A stretch of 41,946 nucleotides of DNA from Thauera sp. (GCA_017302295.1 JAFLDS010000025.1:1-41946); one strand, 5' to 3'; counted from the first letter of the stretch, positions 24,630 through 35,061 are shown. The notes: generated from the letters alone by a model not told the origin. A program made the numbers and translations.

Positions 24630-27338
24630 TCACCGCGCCTGCTTCTTCAGCAGCAGCACTGAGGCCAGCGTCAGCACCGGGATCGCCAGCAGCAGCGGCA
24701 AGAAGGAGGCGCCCAGGTCGCCGAAGTCGAGCGCCTTGGCGAAGGTGCCGCGGCTGATGGTGAGGAAGTGGGTGGTCGGATAGACCTGGCCGAGGATCGC
24801 ACCCACCCCCTCCAGCGAAGACACCGGGTCGAGCATGCCGGAAAACTGGATCGCCGGCAGCAGGGTGCCGATGGAAGTGCCAGCCATCGCCGCGATCTGG
24901 CTGTTGGTGAGCGTCGACATCAGCAGCCCGAGCCCGGTGGTGGCGGTGACATAGATCAGCGCGCCGACGAAGAAGGCCACCAGGCTGCCCTTGAAGGGCA
25001 CGTCGAACAGCGTGAGCGCAAGCCCGAACATCAGCACGCAGTTGAGCATCGACAGGCCGATGTAGGGCAGTTGCTTGCCGAGCAGGAATTCGAGCTTGGT
25101 GACCGGCGTGGTGCAGACGTTGAGGATGGAGCCGAGCTCCTTCTCGCGCACCACGCCCAGCGCGGTGAGCATGGACGGGATGAAGACCAGCAGCATCGGG
25201 ATCACCGCCGGCACCATGGCGATGAGGCTGAGCATGTCGGGGTTGTAGCGGTAGCGCACGGCGATGTCGGCCAACGCGGCCGGGCGGGTGCCAGTAGCGG
25301 CGACGACGGCCTCGGTCAGCGTCTGCGCGTGCACGCCCATCACATAGCCGCGTGCCACCTCGGCGCGCATCGGCATGGCGCCGTCCAGCCACACCCCGAT
25401 CTCCGGCTGCGCGCCGCGCGCGAGGTCGCGGCCGAAGCCGGGCGGGATCTCGATCGCCATCGCGAGTTCGCCAGCGCGCATGCGGCGGTCGATGTCGGCA
25501 TGGCTTTCGAGCGGTGGCTTCTCGCGAAAATAGCGCGAGCCGGCGATGTTGAGCGTGTAGGTCTCGCTGGCGACGCTGCGGTCGAGGTCGAGCACCGCAT
25601 AGCTGAGGTCTTCGACGTCGGTGCTGATGCCGTAGCCCATCACCAGCATCAGGATCACGGTGCCGAGCAGCGCGAGCGTCAGGCGGAAGGGGTCACGCCG
25701 CAGCTCGGTCGCCTCGCGCAGGCTGAAGCTGAAGAGACGGGCGAGACTGAAGCGGGCCGCGCGCGCCACGGATCGCGGCGAATGGGCCGCCGCCGTCGTT
25801 GCTTCGGGCAGGGCGGCCGACTCGTCGGCGGGCAGCAACTGCGCCCCGCTCGCTTCGGCCAGGTAGCCGACGAAGGCCTCCTCCAGGCTGTCGGCGCTGC
25901 GTTGCGCCATCAGCGCTGCCGGCGCGTCGCTGGCCAGGATGCGGCCGGCGTGCATGAGCGAGATGCGGTCGCAGCGCTGGGCCTCGTTCATGAAGTGGGT
26001 GGTGATGAAGATCGTTACGCCGTCCTTGCGCGACAGGTCGACGATCAGTGCCCAGAAGTGGTCGCGCGCGACCGGATCGACGCCGGAGGTCGGCTCGTCG
26101 AGGATCAGCACGTCGGGCCGGTGCAGCACCGCGACCGCCAGCTGCAGGCGCTGGCGGATGCCCAACGGCAGCGCATCCGGCAGGGCATCCATCACCGGCG
26201 CCAGGTCGAACAGGCGCGCATGCAGCTGCAGGTTGCGCCGCACCGAAAGCTCGCCATACAGCGAGAAGGACTGCGACATGTAGCCGCCGCGGCGGCGGGT
26301 GTCGATGTTGCGCGCATCGAGCACCTCGCCCAGCAGGCGCGCTTCGCCGCGGGTGGGCGGCAGCAGACCGGTGAGCATCTTCATCGTGGTCGACTTGCCA
26401 CAGCCGTTCGAACCCAGAAAGCCGAAGATCTCGCCGCGCCGAACCTGGAGCTCGACGTCGTCGACCGCGATGAAGTCGCCGAAGCGCATCTGCAGGTCGC
26501 GCGCCTCGATGACGACTTCGCCGGCGGTGAGCGGGGGAATCTTCACGGGCTCGTGGTCGCCCCGGCGCTCGGGCGGCAGCAGGGCGAGGAAGGCCTCTTC
26601 CAGCGTGGCGGTGGCCGTCGTCCGCCGCAGCTCGGCCGGCGTCCCGGTGGCAAGCACGCGGCCGGCGTCGACTACCACCAGCCAGTCGTACTGCTCGGCC
26701 CCTTCCATGTAGGCGGTGGCGACGAGCACGCTCATGCCCGCGCGGCGCGCGCGGATGCGGCCGATCAGCTCCCAGAACTGGCGCCGCGACAGCGGATCGA
26801 CGCCGGTGGTGGGCTCGTCGAGGATCAGCAGGTCGGGGTCATGGATCAGCGCGCAGCACAACCCGAGCTTCTGCTTCATGCCGCCGGACAGCTTGCTGGC
26901 GGGGCGGTCGGCGAACTCGGCGAGGCCGGTGGCGGCGAGCAGTTCGGCGATGCGCCGCGCGCGTTCGTCACGCGACTGGGCGAACAGGCGGCCGAAAAAG
27001 TCGACGTTCTCGAACACCGACAGCGTGGGGTAAAGGTTCTTGCCCAGGCCCTGCGGCATGTAGGCGATGCGCGGGCACACCGCGCCGCGGTGGGCGGCGC
27101 TGCCAATGTCGCCGCCCAGCACTTCGACCGTGCCGTGCTGGATGCGGCGCGCGCCCGCGATCAGCCCGAGCCAGGTCGACTTGCCGACCCCGTCGGGGCC
27201 GATGAAGCCGACCATGCGGCCGGCGGGCAGGTCGAGCGTGACGCGATCCGCGGCGAGAGTGCCGCCGTAGCGATGGGTGACGTCGACGAGTCGAACCACC
27301 GGCGGGTCGCCGCGCAGTTCGCCACGCCCGGCGGTCAC
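24630..27338 (-). CDS. ABC transporter with two ATPase domains fused to an ABC-2 permease (RbbA/YhiH-like)
   Basis: This 902-residue protein has ATPase 1 with Walker A GPDGVGKS (47-54), LSGGMKQ (150-156) and LILDEPTTG; ATPase 2 has Walker A GSNGCGKS (309-316). The second signature is the family-typical PLGIRQRL in place of LSGGQ. From about 555 onward, membrane helices and a periplasmic loop form an ABC-2 permease ([39 protein letters not shown]). With the HlyD-type adaptor and the downstream permease it forms a YhiI-RbbA-YhhJ-type exporter. It overlaps the adaptor gene by 4 bp. Confidence 0.92.
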   Translation of the reverse strand: MTAGRGELRGDPPVVRLVDVTHRYGGTLAADRVTLDLPAGRMVGFIGPDGVGKSTWLGLIAGARRIQHGTVEVLGGDIGSAAHRGAVCPRIAYMPQGLGKNLYPTLSVFENVDFFGRLFAQSRDERARRIAELLAATGLAEFADRPASKLSGGMKQKLGLCCALIHDPDLLILDEPTTGVDPLSRRQFWELIGRIRARRAGMSVLVATAYMEGAEQYDWLVVVDAGRVLATGTPAELRRTTATATLEEAFLALLPPERRGDHEPVKIPPLTAGEVVIEARDLQMRFGDFIAVDDVELQVRRGEIFGFLGSNGCGKSTTMKMLTGLLPPTRGEARLLGEVLDARNIDTRRRGGYMSQSFSLYGELSVRRNLQLHARLFDLAPVMDALPDALPLGIRQRLQLAVAVLHRPDVLILDEPTSGVDPVARDHFWALIVDLSRKDGVTIFITTHFMNEAQRCDRISLMHAGRILASDAPAALMAQRSADSLEEAFVGYLAEASGAQLLPADESAALPEATTAAAHSPRSVARAARFSLARLFSFSLREATELRRDPFRLTLALLGTVILMLVMGYGISTDVEDLSYAVLDLDRSVASETYTLNIAGSRYFREKPPLESHADIDRRMRAGELAMAIEIPPGFGRDLARGAQPEIGVWLDGAMPMRAEVARGYVMGVHAQTLTEAVVAATGTRPAALADIAVRYRYNPDMLSLIAMVPAVIPMLLVFIPSMLTALGVVREKELGSILNVCTTPVTKLEFLLGKQLPYIGLSMLNCVLMFGLALTLFDVPFKGSLVAFFVGALIYVTATTGLGLLMSTLTNSQIAAMAGTSIGTLLPAIQFSGMLDPVSSLEGVGAILGQVYPTTHFLTISRGTFAKALDFGDLGASFLPLLLAIPVLTLASVLLLKKQAR

Positions 27339-28402
27339 GGCAACCTCACCTGCAGGGCGTCGGGCCAGGGCTGGGTGGCGTCGAGCCGCACGTGGGCGAC
27401 ACCGGGCAACCCGGTCTTGACCTGTTCGGGGTACTTGGCAAGCAGGTCCGGATCGACCCTCGCCTTGACACGGAACACCATCTTCTGGCGCTCGCTCTGG
27501 GTCTCGACCGTCTTCGGCGTGAATTGCGCGACGCTGGCGACATAGGACACCTGGGCGGGAATCACGTAGTGCCGGGCCGCGTCGAGCACGATGCGCGCTT
27601 CGCTGCCCAGCGCCACGCGCCCGGCCGCCATCTCGGGCAGGAAGAAGCTCATGTACACGTCGCCGACGTCCACCAGGCTGACGATCTTGCCGCCACCGGC
27701 CACCACTTCGCCCGGCTGCACCACGCGGTACTGCACCCGCCCGCTGCGCGGGGCGCGCAACACGCCATCCTCGAGTTCGGTCTGCAGACGCGTCACGACC
27801 GCCTTCGCGGCTTCGATCGCGGCGCCGCCCTGTTCGACCTCGGCTTCCGCTGCGCGCACGGCCGCCTGCGCGGCGACGATCTGCGCATGCGCCACCTTGA
27901 TGTTGGCCTCGGCATTGCGCACCCGCGCCACGTGATCGTCAGCGACCTGGGCGGAGATCGCGCCCTGGGCGCGAAGGGCCTGGGAGCGGGCGCTGGTCGT
28001 GCGCGCGAGCTCGAGTTCCGACTGACGCTGGACGAGCACGTCTTCGGCCATCGCCACATCGGCCTTGCGTTGTGCAGCCCGGGCGAGCGAGGTTTCGCGC
28101 CCGCTCAGCGCATTGGCGACCTGGGCGCGCGCCTGGGTGAGTTGGGCCTCGATCGCCTTCATGTCGAGCCGGGCGACGACATCGCCGGCCTTCACGAAAT
28201 CGCCCTCGTTGACCAGAATCTCCTGCACGCGGCCCGCGGTCTTGGCCGCGACATCCACTTCAGTGGCCTCGATACGGCCGTTGCCGAAGACCAGACTGCC
28301 GTTGTCCGATGCAGGTTTGAGCCACTGCCATGCAGCAACCGCAACCACCGCGGCCAATGCCACGGCGAGCCACACCGCCAGCTTGTTGTGATCGGACTTC
28401 AT
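27335..28402 (-). CDS. HlyD/membrane-fusion adaptor of the ABC exporter (YhiI-like)
   Basis: The 355-residue protein has a single N-terminal anchor ([20 protein letters not shown]). Biotinyl-lipoyl halves follow ([20 protein letters not shown] and [20 protein letters not shown]) around a long coiled-coil hairpin (about 95-215). It links the inner-membrane transporter to an outer-membrane channel. The start at MKSDHNK was chosen because it places the anchor at the N-terminus and has CGGAA upstream; a frame extending to 28621 adds Arg/Pro-rich residues with no family likeness. It is the first gene of the interrupted operon. Confidence 0.9.
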   Translation of the reverse strand: MKSDHNKLAVWLAVALAAVVAVAAWQWLKPASDNGSLVFGNGRIEATEVDVAAKTAGRVQEILVNEGDFVKAGDVVARLDMKAIEAQLTQARAQVANALSGRETSLARAAQRKADVAMAEDVLVQRQSELELARTTSARSQALRAQGAISAQVADDHVARVRNAEANIKVAHAQIVAAQAAVRAAEAEVEQGGAAIEAAKAVVTRLQTELEDGVLRAPRSGRVQYRVVQPGEVVAGGGKIVSLVDVGDVYMSFFLPEMAAGRVALGSEARIVLDAARHYVIPAQVSYVASVAQFTPKTVETQSERQKMVFRVKARVDPDLLAKYPEQVKTGLPGVAHVRLDATQPWPDALQVRLP

Positions 28403-28804
28403 GATGATTCCGGAATCGCACGCCTGCCATCCTGCCCGCGGGGCGCGGGGAGCAGGCTTTTCGATGTCGAGCGCGTCAAGTCGTGCCGCGTCCCACCTGA
28501 AGTCCAACACTTGTCGAATGCGCTTGTCAATGCGAGCGCGCTCGCCAGGGCATGGAGGGCACCCGGGCCGGCAGCGAATGGGCTGAGCGGACGGATTTCG
28601 CGGGGCATTCCGGAGACGCATTGGCCTCCTGAGTCGCAGGCGGGAATGATGAATTACGCTACATATTCGTTAAATTTTGCACCTTTATGATTTTTTTGTG
28701 ATCGAAGAAGATCACTTTTATGGTTTAGCCTTCAAGCTCAATTGAGGTGGGTGAAGCAGCTTCGCTCGCGCCGCCCCTAGCCGGACGCACAACGAGGACG
28801 CGCA
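28403..28804. other. Intergenic region between divergent exporter and diguanylate cyclase genes
   Basis: No gene is visible. The right part (28648-28735) is AT-rich and probably holds promoters. It carries a small hairpin GTGATC-GAAGAA-GATCAC (28698-28715) and a palindrome CTCAATTGAG (28737-28746), both possible regulator sites. The 10-bp gap between TGTGA and TCAC is wrong for CRP, which needs 6. Confidence 0.4.
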
Positions 28805-29992
28805 TTGCACACGCCAACCCTGCTGATCATGGCAACGATCCTGATGGGGATCGTCACGGCCGTCATGGTCGCCATGTGGTATTTCTACCGACGCATCCCC
28901 GGTCTGCTCGCTTGGGCGCTGTCCTATCTGAGCGGTTTCCTGCTGTGCGCCGTCGTGCTCACGCGCGGGCAGATATCCGAAGCCTGGTTCGTGATTGACG
29001 GCCAGGTTCTGTCTTTTCTCATGGCTTATCTGAACCTCGTCGGCGCGCGCGCCTACATCGGCCGCCCGGCGATCTCGCACGCCCGGGCGGCCGGCATGGG
29101 CGCCGCCCTGGTGGTGCTGGCGCTCCATTTCACGATCGTGCAACCGAATCCGGGGATCCGGTTCGCCGTCGTCAGCGCCGTGACGGGACTGCTCTTCATC
29201 CTTGGCGCGCGGGTGCTGGCCACCGGCAACGTCCATCGCTTTCCTGCGCGCTATATCTTCGCCTTGGCCAGCGGAGCCCACGGGCTCTTTCTGCTGATCC
29301 GTCCACTGTTGTTCAACCCCGGCAAGGCAGGCCTGTTCGATCCCTCGTACGCGCTGACGATCTCCCAGATCATCGTGCTCGAATCCATCGTCGCGATGAC
29401 GCTACTGGCCTTTGGCAGCCTCATGCTGGCCAATGAGCACAGCACGACCGAACTGCGTCGCCTTGCCGAACGCGATTCGCTCACGAGCGTGTTCAACAGC
29501 CGCACCTTCCTGACACTGCTCGACAAGGCAATGAGCCGGGCCCGTCGCAAGAAGCTGCCACTCGCGGTGCTGTTGCTCGACCTGGACCACTTCAAGTCGA
29601 TCAACGATACCTGGGGCCACAAGGCCGGCGACGATGCGTTGCGTCACTTCGTCGGCATCGCCAATGGCTGCATGCGCAACGAGGACGTCATCGGTCGCAT
29701 GGGCGGAGAGGAGTTCGCCATCTTCCTGTCCGACACCGACCTGACCGAAGCCCACGGCGTGGCCGAGCGCATGCGCGCGCTGGTCGCCGCACACCCCGCG
29801 ACGACCGCCGAGGGGACGATTCCCCTCACCGTCAGCATCGGCGTCACCCTCGCCCTTGCGGGCGAAGCCACCGACGCGCTGCTGCACCGCGCCGATGTCG
29901 CCATGTACCAGGCCAAGCGGAAGGGCCGCGACCGGATCGAGACCATCCTTTCCGACGCCGATCTGAGGACATCGACGAGCATCGCGGCGTAG
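28805..29992 (+). CDS. Membrane-bound diguanylate cyclase (GGDEF)
   Basis: This protein of about 395 residues has some six hydrophobic helices in the first 200 residues and then a GGDEF domain. The active-site motif is GGEEF at 300-304, and an allosteric I-site RxxD (RNED, 291-294) lies five residues before it, so it should make cyclic di-GMP from two GTP and be inhibited by product. The start is probably TTG at 28805, preceded by CGAGG; an in-frame ATG at 28829 is the alternative. No other signalling domain is visible, so the membrane part is the likely sensor. It is a lone gene. Confidence 0.88.
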   Translation: MHTPTLLIMATILMGIVTAVMVAMWYFYRRIPGLLAWALSYLSGFLLCAVVLTRGQISEAWFVIDGQVLSFLMAYLNLVGARAYIGRPAISHARAAGMGAALVVLALHFTIVQPNPGIRFAVVSAVTGLLFILGARVLATGNVHRFPARYIFALASGAHGLFLLIRPLLFNPGKAGLFDPSYALTISQIIVLESIVAMTLLAFGSLMLANEHSTTELRRLAERDSLTSVFNSRTFLTLLDKAMSRARRKKLPLAVLLLDLDHFKSINDTWGHKAGDDALRHFVGIANGCMRNEDVIGRMGGEEFAIFLSDTDLTEAHGVAERMRALVAAHPATTAEGTIPLTVSIGVTLALAGEATDALLHRADVAMYQAKRKGRDRIETILSDADLRTSTSIAA

Positions 29993-30018
29993 CACCCGCA
30001 GCCCCGGCCCGGACGGTT

Positions 30019-30306
30019 TCAGCAGGGCGTGTGGACGCGGAAGTCGAGCGGTCCGGCGAGCAGCGGTTCGGCCTCAGCCACCGCGGCCTTGACGAAGGCC
30101 TCGGCCAGGTGTTGGTCGAGCGCAGCCTGGCTGTGCCACTCCTCGATGAAGGTCATCTCCGCCGGATCGGCGACGTTGGCCACGAGGTTGCAGCGGATGC
30201 AGCCCGGATCGTTCCGGATCGGTTCGACAAGTGCGACCAGGATCGTGCGCAGGGCGTCGATGGTGTCGGAACGGGCGGTGAAGCGGGCGGTGACGTGGAT
30301 CGTCAT
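30019..30306 (-). CDS. ABM-domain protein, putative quinol monooxygenase (YgiN-like)
   Basis: The 95-residue protein matches the antibiotic biosynthesis monooxygenase fold: ITVHV-type first strand (MTIHVTARFTARSD), LVEPIRNDPGCIRCNLV, and FIEEWHSQAALDQHL. Proteins of this kind dimerise and oxidise quinols without cofactor, though many have no proven substrate. GGAGGAGACCACCC precedes the ATG. It stands alone, convergent with the diguanylate cyclase gene. Confidence 0.82.
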   Translation of the reverse strand: MTIHVTARFTARSDTIDALRTILVALVEPIRNDPGCIRCNLVANVADPAEMTFIEEWHSQAALDQHLAEAFVKAAVAEAEPLLAGPLDFRVHTPC

Positions 30307-30449
30307 GGGTGGTCTCCTCCTTGTCGTCTGGCTGGTGGGCAGTCGCTTCCTACTGGCGCTTCCTTTTTGCGAGCTTGCTGGACTTTCGCACTCAGGAGGG
30401 CACAGAGTAGCGGCTCATCGATCCATTCGACCAGCTTGCCCGTCATCGC

Positions 30450-31349
30450 ATGCGCTCGCGTCTCTTCCTGCCGGTCGCGTTGCCGGATCCCTACCGCACC
30501 GAAGACATCCTCGCTTTCCATCGCCGCGACCCGGCGGCGGTCGCCGAGGACGTCCGCGACGACAGCCTGCGCAAAGGCCTGGTGCTGGCCGACCAGCCCT
30601 GCTGCCTGACGATCACCTTCCGCGACGGCCTCGCCGAGGCGACACTCGATGCCGACGGCGAACTTCCGCCCGACGCCTCGCACGCCTTCTGCGCCATGAC
30701 GCTGCGCGCGCTCGGCCTCACGCAGGACATCGCCCTGTTCGAGCGCCAGTTCCACGACCACCCTCAGCTTGGCCGCCTCATCGCCAGCCAGCGCGGCCTG
30801 CGCGTGCCCGTCACGCCGACCCCGTTCGAGGCCCTCACCTGGGCCGTCACCGGCCAGCAGATCAGCGTCCGTGCCGCGCTGTCGCTGCGCCGCCGGCTCA
30901 TCCTGCAGGCGGGCCGGCGCCATACGTGCGGCCTGCTGTGCTACCCCGACGCCGCCGACCTCCTCGGCCTCGACGAAGCCACCCTGCGCGAAGCTGGATT
31001 CTCCGGCGCCAAGGCCCGCACCCTGCGCACCGTCGCCGCCCGCGTCGCAGACGGCAGCCTGCCGCTCGACGTCTGGACCACCGACATCGACCCCCAGCGC
31101 ATCCGCGACACCCTGCTCGCCATCCCCGGCATCGGCCCGTGGACGATCAACTACACCCTGCTGCGCGGCTATGCCTGGCTCGACGGGTCACTGCACGGCG
31201 ACGCCGCCGTGCGCCGCGGCGTGCAGATCATGCTCGACCAGCCCGACAAGGTGGGCAGCGCGCAGGCGGAAGAATGGCTGTCGCAATTCACGCCATGGCG
31301 CGCGCTCGTCGGCGCACATCTGTGGGCCCTGCAGGCGGGGGCGGGGTGA
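30450..31349 (+). CDS. DNA-3-methyladenine glycosylase II (AlkA-like)
   Basis: The 299-residue protein has an N-terminal AlkA-type domain (RLFLPVALPDPYRTEDILAF), the core TPFEALTWAVTGQQISVRAA, the helix-hairpin-helix AIPGIGPWTINYTLLRG (about 217-233), and the catalytic Asp251 in LHGDAAVRRG. It removes alkylated purines from DNA to start base-excision repair. No Ada-type N-terminal extension is present. The start was taken at the first ATG consistent with family alignment. Confidence 0.88.
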   Translation: MRSRLFLPVALPDPYRTEDILAFHRRDPAAVAEDVRDDSLRKGLVLADQPCCLTITFRDGLAEATLDADGELPPDASHAFCAMTLRALGLTQDIALFERQFHDHPQLGRLIASQRGLRVPVTPTPFEALTWAVTGQQISVRAALSLRRRLILQAGRRHTCGLLCYPDAADLLGLDEATLREAGFSGAKARTLRTVAARVADGSLPLDVWTTDIDPQRIRDTLLAIPGIGPWTINYTLLRGYAWLDGSLHGDAAVRRGVQIMLDQPDKVGSAQAEEWLSQFTPWRALVGAHLWALQAGAG

Positions 31350-31522
31350 TCGCCGTACTCGACACGCGGATGCCGTGGTGCCAGCCGCAGGTCCGCGAGA
31401 TCGACGTCGACAACGCCCGCCTCCGAGCCGGCCGACTGCTGCCATACGCCCTGGCCATAGGGCGGTCACTCGAGTGACCGCTGTCCAACCCGAAGCCGTC
31501 TCTTGGAAAGGATCGGCCCCGT

Positions 31523-32386
31523 TCAACCCGACAGGCGCAAGGTCTTGATCAGCAAGCCATGCAGACTGTCCACCGCCTTGTTGCCGCGTGACTCACGGCT
31601 TCGGTACACCGCGACCTCCATGGGCGCCAAAGGCCCGAGCCCGTGCGTTGCGCCCAGCACCTGCAGGTCCTCCGGCGCGCTGCACTGAGTCAAAGCCGCG
31701 ACCGCCAGACCACTTTCCACCGCCGCGATCTGGCCGGCCAGGCTGGAGCTGTTATAGACGACCTTGTAGCGCCGTCCCTGCTGCGCCAGAGACTGGATTG
31801 CGCCCAGGCGCGCGAGGCTGGTGTCTTCGTAAACGGCAATCGGGAGCGGGTCCCGCCGCCACAGTTCGAACTGGGAGGCCCCGACCCACACCATCGGCTC
31901 GTGAAACAGCAGGGTGCCGCGTCGGGCGTTGTCGCGGGAGACCAGCGCCAGATCAAGGTCGCCACGGGCCACACGCGGAATCAGCGACGTGGACTGCTCG
32001 CAGTTCAGCTCGATTTCGACGCCGCTGTGTTTGGGTGCGAAGCGCTTGAGCACGGGGGTCAGGTACTTGGCCGCATAGTCGTCTGGCACGCCGAGACGCA
32101 CTCGCCCGCTGAGCGCCTCACCGTGCAGGGCGGCCTGGGCCTCAGCCTGCAAATCCAGCATGCGTCGCGCGTAGCCCAGCAGTGTCTGGCCGTCGGGGGT
32201 GAGTTGAAGCTTGCGCGGTCCTCGCTCGAGCAGCCGCCGGCCAACCGCATCTTCGAGCTTCTTGATCTGCATGCTGACGGCGGACTGGGAGCGATGGACT
32301 TCGCCTGCCGCGCTCGAAAGCGAGCCGGTATCCACGGCTGCGACGAAGCATTTGAGCCAGTCGATCTGCAGATCTTGCGGGGTCAT
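31523..32386 (-). CDS. LysR-family transcriptional regulator
   Basis: The 287-residue regulator has an N-terminal winged helix (IDWLKCFVAAVDTGSLSSAA, QSAVSMQIKKLEDAVGRRLL) and a periplasmic-binding-like effector domain from about residue 90 (GRVRLGVPDDYAAKYLTPVL). It is divergent from azlC across 128 bp and probably controls it, in the usual LysR arrangement. The effector is unknown; branched-chain amino acids are a guess from the neighbours. Confidence 0.88.
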   Translation of the reverse strand: MTPQDLQIDWLKCFVAAVDTGSLSSAAGEVHRSQSAVSMQIKKLEDAVGRRLLERGPRKLQLTPDGQTLLGYARRMLDLQAEAQAALHGEALSGRVRLGVPDDYAAKYLTPVLKRFAPKHSGVEIELNCEQSTSLIPRVARGDLDLALVSRDNARRGTLLFHEPMVWVGASQFELWRRDPLPIAVYEDTSLARLGAIQSLAQQGRRYKVVYNSSSLAGQIAAVESGLAVAALTQCSAPEDLQVLGATHGLGPLAPMEVAVYRSRESRGNKAVDSLHGLLIKTLRLSG

Positions 32387-32514
32387 GTCGGCACTCCGGT
32401 ATCAGCTTATCGAATGAAAGCCATCCGTATTTTGCGCTTTTCTGAAGCAGCAAACCCGGCCAAAGTCCCGACCTGAGAACACCCTCTTCACCAATACCCG
32501 GACCTGACGCCGCG

Positions 32515-33237
32515 ATGCTCGCTACAGACACGCCCCTCCGACAACATGAACTCGACCGCCATCTGGTGTGGATCGGATTCAGGCAGATGGTCCCCATCGC
32601 CGTGTTCGTCATGGTGTTCGGGGCCGCGTTCGGCCTGGCTGCAATGCAATCCGGCCTCGATCCGGCTTGGATCGTCATCATGAGCACGCTGGTGTTTGCC
32701 GGCGCAGCGCAGTTTGCGACGCTGGATCTGTGGGGAGCACAGGTGCCGATGCTGGCCCTGGCGCTGACCGTCTTCGCCATCAATGCCCGTCACCTGCTGA
32801 TGGGCGCCACGCTCTATCCCTGGCTGCGCCCTCTGCCACTTGCACGGCGCTACGGGGTGATGGTCGTAGCGTCCGACGCCAACTGGGCCCTGGCGATGCA
32901 GGCCTTCGGTCGCGGCGAGCCCGGACTGGGGGTGCTGCTGGGCGGAGGGCTGGCACTCTGGTTGTTCTGGGTGCTGGGCACCTGGCTGGGCACACAGGTG
33001 GGCGACCTCATTGCCGATGGCCGGCGCTGGGGGCTGGACATGGTGATGGGGTGCTTCTTGCTGGCCATGGTGGTCGGTGGGCAGAAGAACCTGCGCATGC
33101 TGCTTATCTGGCTTGTCGCCGCCGGTGCATCCCTCCTGGCCTACCGGTATCTGCCCGAGAACAGCCATGTGGTGGTGGGCGCCCTGGCCGGTGGCCTGCT
33201 GGGCATGACGTGGACGGAGCAAAGCCATGAGCGTTGA
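32515..33237 (+). CDS. azlC: AzlC family branched-chain amino acid exporter, large subunit
   Basis: This 240-residue membrane protein has the AzlC opening (FRQMVPIAVFVMVFGAAFGL), the segment VFAGAAQFATLDLW and the motif INARHLLMGATL. It pairs with the small AzlD protein to export branched-chain or related amino acids. The start at 32515 gives the normal length. It overlaps azlD by 11 bp. Confidence 0.88.
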   Translation: MLATDTPLRQHELDRHLVWIGFRQMVPIAVFVMVFGAAFGLAAMQSGLDPAWIVIMSTLVFAGAAQFATLDLWGAQVPMLALALTVFAINARHLLMGATLYPWLRPLPLARRYGVMVVASDANWALAMQAFGRGEPGLGVLLGGGLALWLFWVLGTWLGTQVGDLIADGRRWGLDMVMGCFLLAMVVGGQKNLRMLLIWLVAAGASLLAYRYLPENSHVVVGALAGGLLGMTWTEQSHER

Positions 33238-33541
33238 AACCCAGGGCTGGGGCCCGCTGTTGATCATCGCCCTCATGGCCGTGGTGACCCTGGCCACCCG
33301 CTGGGGCGGCGTTTTCGTCATGTCCTTCGTGCCCATCGGTCACCGGACCAGGCAATTCATCGCGGCGATGTCGGGTTCGGTGCTGGTGGCGCTGCTCGCG
33401 CCGCTGGCGGTGCAAGGCGATGGGGGCGCCAGGCTGGCGCTTGCAACGACGGCCGTCGTGATGCTCGTGCTGAAGAAGCCGTTGCCGGCGATCGCGGCTG
33501 GAATTCTGGCTGCGGCGGTGTTCAGACAGTTGTCAGTCTGA
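33227..33541 (+). CDS. azlD: AzlD family exporter, small subunit
   Basis: The 104-residue protein has three to four hydrophobic helices (GPLLIIALMAVVTLATRWGG, FIAAMSGSVLVALLAPLAV, TTAVVMLVLKKPLPAIAAGI) and the conserved TRWGG near the start. It is the partner of AzlC; the 11-bp overlap implies coupled translation. Confidence 0.87.
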   Translation: MSVETQGWGPLLIIALMAVVTLATRWGGVFVMSFVPIGHRTRQFIAAMSGSVLVALLAPLAVQGDGGARLALATTAVVMLVLKKPLPAIAAGILAAAVFRQLSV

Positions 33542-33706
33542 AGCGGGAGTGTCGGTGGCAGCGACCTCGGCAGCGACGCAGGTGTTGAGTGAATGCAATG
33601 GAATGGCGCGAGCCTGGCCGCGGCGGTTTCTTCACCCTGAACATCCAGATTCCAGTGGCGGCCGACACGCCCTCTCTACATGTCCGCCCCGGCCGCTTGA
33701 GAAATC

Positions 33707-33721
33707 TACGTCATTGACGTA
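33707..33721. promoter_or_regulatory. Operator-like palindrome TACGTCA-T-TGACGTA before the HigB-like gene
   Basis: Perfect 7-bp arms around one base end 10 bp before the proposed toxin start. The position fits autoregulation by the HigA-like antitoxin, which is usual for these modules. The 165 bp between azlD and this site contain no gene. Confidence 0.6.
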
Positions 33722-33731
33722 CATTTCGCGG

Positions 33732-34046
33732 GTGAGAACAGTTGCTGAAACCGCTATCTTTCAACGTTATGCCAGCGAAGTCTGGTCGGAAGTCGAGCGC
33801 CTTGAGTTCATCAACTGGATCGCGGCCAATCCAGAAGCCGGCGCCGTCATCCGGGGAAGTGGGGGCTGCCGCAAGGTCCGATGGACATCTGCGGGACAAG
33901 GAAAACGCGGCGGTGCCAGGATCATCTACTTCAACGCGAACACCGAAACCATCTGGCTGTTGATCGTCTACACGAAAGCCAAGTTCGACAATCTCCCCAC
34001 GTCCTTCTTGGCGGAGTTGAGACAAGGAGTCGAAGATGCCCTCTGA
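33732..34046 (+). CDS. RelE/HigB-type toxin
   Basis: The protein of about 104 residues contains LEFINWIAANPEAGAVIRGS, CRKVRWTSAGQGKRGGARII and TIWLLIVYTKAKFDNLP, the typical core of HigB/RelE-type mRNA interferases. A GTG start at 33732 gives normal length. Upstream residues in the same frame (back to 33549) lack similarity and would run through the palindrome. It overlaps the antitoxin gene by 11 bp, the order toxin-antitoxin being typical of hig. Confidence 0.85.
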   Translation: MRTVAETAIFQRYASEVWSEVERLEFINWIAANPEAGAVIRGSGGCRKVRWTSAGQGKRGGARIIYFNANTETIWLLIVYTKAKFDNLPTSFLAELRQGVEDAL

Positions 34047-34317
34047 GATCGAAAAGTTCCAGCAGGATTTGCTTGAGTCGGTCAAGCAAATGAGACGTGG
34101 CGAGGCCGCGCGAACCACGCGTGTCGAGTTGTCCGAAGCAGCAGAAGCTCGCGCAAAGTTGGGCTTGTCTCAGCAAGCTTTTGCGGAGCTCCTTGGAGTG
34201 TCCGCCAGAACGCTGCAGGAGTGGGAGCAGGGTCGTCGCTCGCCCACAGGTGCCGCCAAGACGCTGCTCCGTGTTGCCGTTGCTCACCCCGAGGTCTTGC
34301 AAGAATTACGCATTTGA
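34036..34317 (+). CDS. HigA-type antitoxin, Xre helix-turn-helix
   Basis: The 93-residue protein has a clear helix-turn-helix (ARAKLGLSQQAFAELLGVSA, RTLQEWEQGRRSPTGAAKTL). The N-terminal 40 residues probably bind the toxin. It would repress its own promoter through the palindrome at 33707-33721. The next 232 bp (34318-34549) hold no gene I can identify. Confidence 0.87.
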   Translation: MPSEIEKFQQDLLESVKQMRRGEAARTTRVELSEAAEARAKLGLSQQAFAELLGVSARTLQEWEQGRRSPTGAAKTLLRVAVAHPEVLQELRI

Positions 34318-34549
34318 ATTGATGCACGTCGGGTAGGCTCCAAGATCCATGCAGGCGGCAGCTTTACGACCCGCATGCTGCCGTCGCGCTTGAGAATCTC
34401 ATCAGGCGGCTCCGTGTGGCTCACGGAAATTCGCGGCGCATGTAAGCCGTCATCCTCTACGGATCTTGTCACTGCGATCAGCCGGAATTTCGAACGCACG
34501 GGAACGATCCCTCACGATGATTCGGTCTTCGAATTCATCGCTCGTCAAC

Positions 34550-34930
34550 CTATCCGCTGCGCGCCTCGGAACAGAACCACAGCTTGTTGCCCTCGCTGTC
34601 CAGGAAGGCACCGACCCAGAAGCTTCCTTCCTCGTACAGTTGCACCGTGTCGCTGATCGTGACGCCGCGCGCGGCCAACTCCCGCGCCAACGCGGGCGCG
34701 TCCGCCACGCCGATCGTCAGACGCGGAAAGGGAGACTTGCCCGTGCCCGGCGGCTGTCCGGTGGCAGGCTTGAGGAGGATCGTCAGTCTGCCCAGGGTGA
34801 ATCCGACATCTCCGCCGTCCGGGGAAATCGGTTCCAGGCCGAGCTTGGTCCGGTAGAAGTCTTCAGCCCTCGCCAGGTCGTCGACGGCGAGCGCCACCAC
34901 CTTCAACTCCTGCCATCCCAGGGTGTTCAT
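34550..34930 (-). CDS. VOC family (glyoxalase/bleomycin-resistance fold) protein
   Basis: The 126-residue protein has paired beta-alpha-beta units: ELKVVALAVDDLARAEDFYR near the start and FPRLTIGVADAPALARELAA in the second half, ending EGSFWVGAFLDSEGNKLWF. VOC proteins bind a metal and act on small molecules, but the substrate cannot be read from the sequence. The ATG at 34930 with GAGGTGAGG was chosen over a longer frame to 35017. Confidence 0.82.
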   Translation of the reverse strand: MNTLGWQELKVVALAVDDLARAEDFYRTKLGLEPISPDGGDVGFTLGRLTILLKPATGQPPGTGKSPFPRLTIGVADAPALARELAARGVTISDTVQLYEEGSFWVGAFLDSEGNKLWFCSEARSG

Positions 34931-35061
34931 GTCCTCACCTCGCCGGTTGCCGATGCATTCAGTGTTCTTTATAGACCTTGCCTGCGGCGGTCGAACAGGC
35001 GGGCATGGTCTGTTCATGAAGGCGGTGATCGCCGCATGTGGAAAGGGCGCAGAATCGCAGC

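Noticed and set aside
24768-27545. 925-codon plus-strand open frame opposite the RbbA-like gene
   Set aside because: Composition (Arg/His/Gln/Ala-rich) and absence of motifs show it is antisense to two ABC ATPase domains.
28698-28715. GTGATC-GAAGAA-GATCAC considered as a CRP/FNR site
   Set aside because: The TGTGA and TCAC halves are 10 bp apart instead of 6. Kept only as a hairpin in the intergenic entry.
34284-34499. 71-codon minus-strand frame after higA
   Set aside because: It runs into the antitoxin gene and shows no recognisable family; too weak to call.
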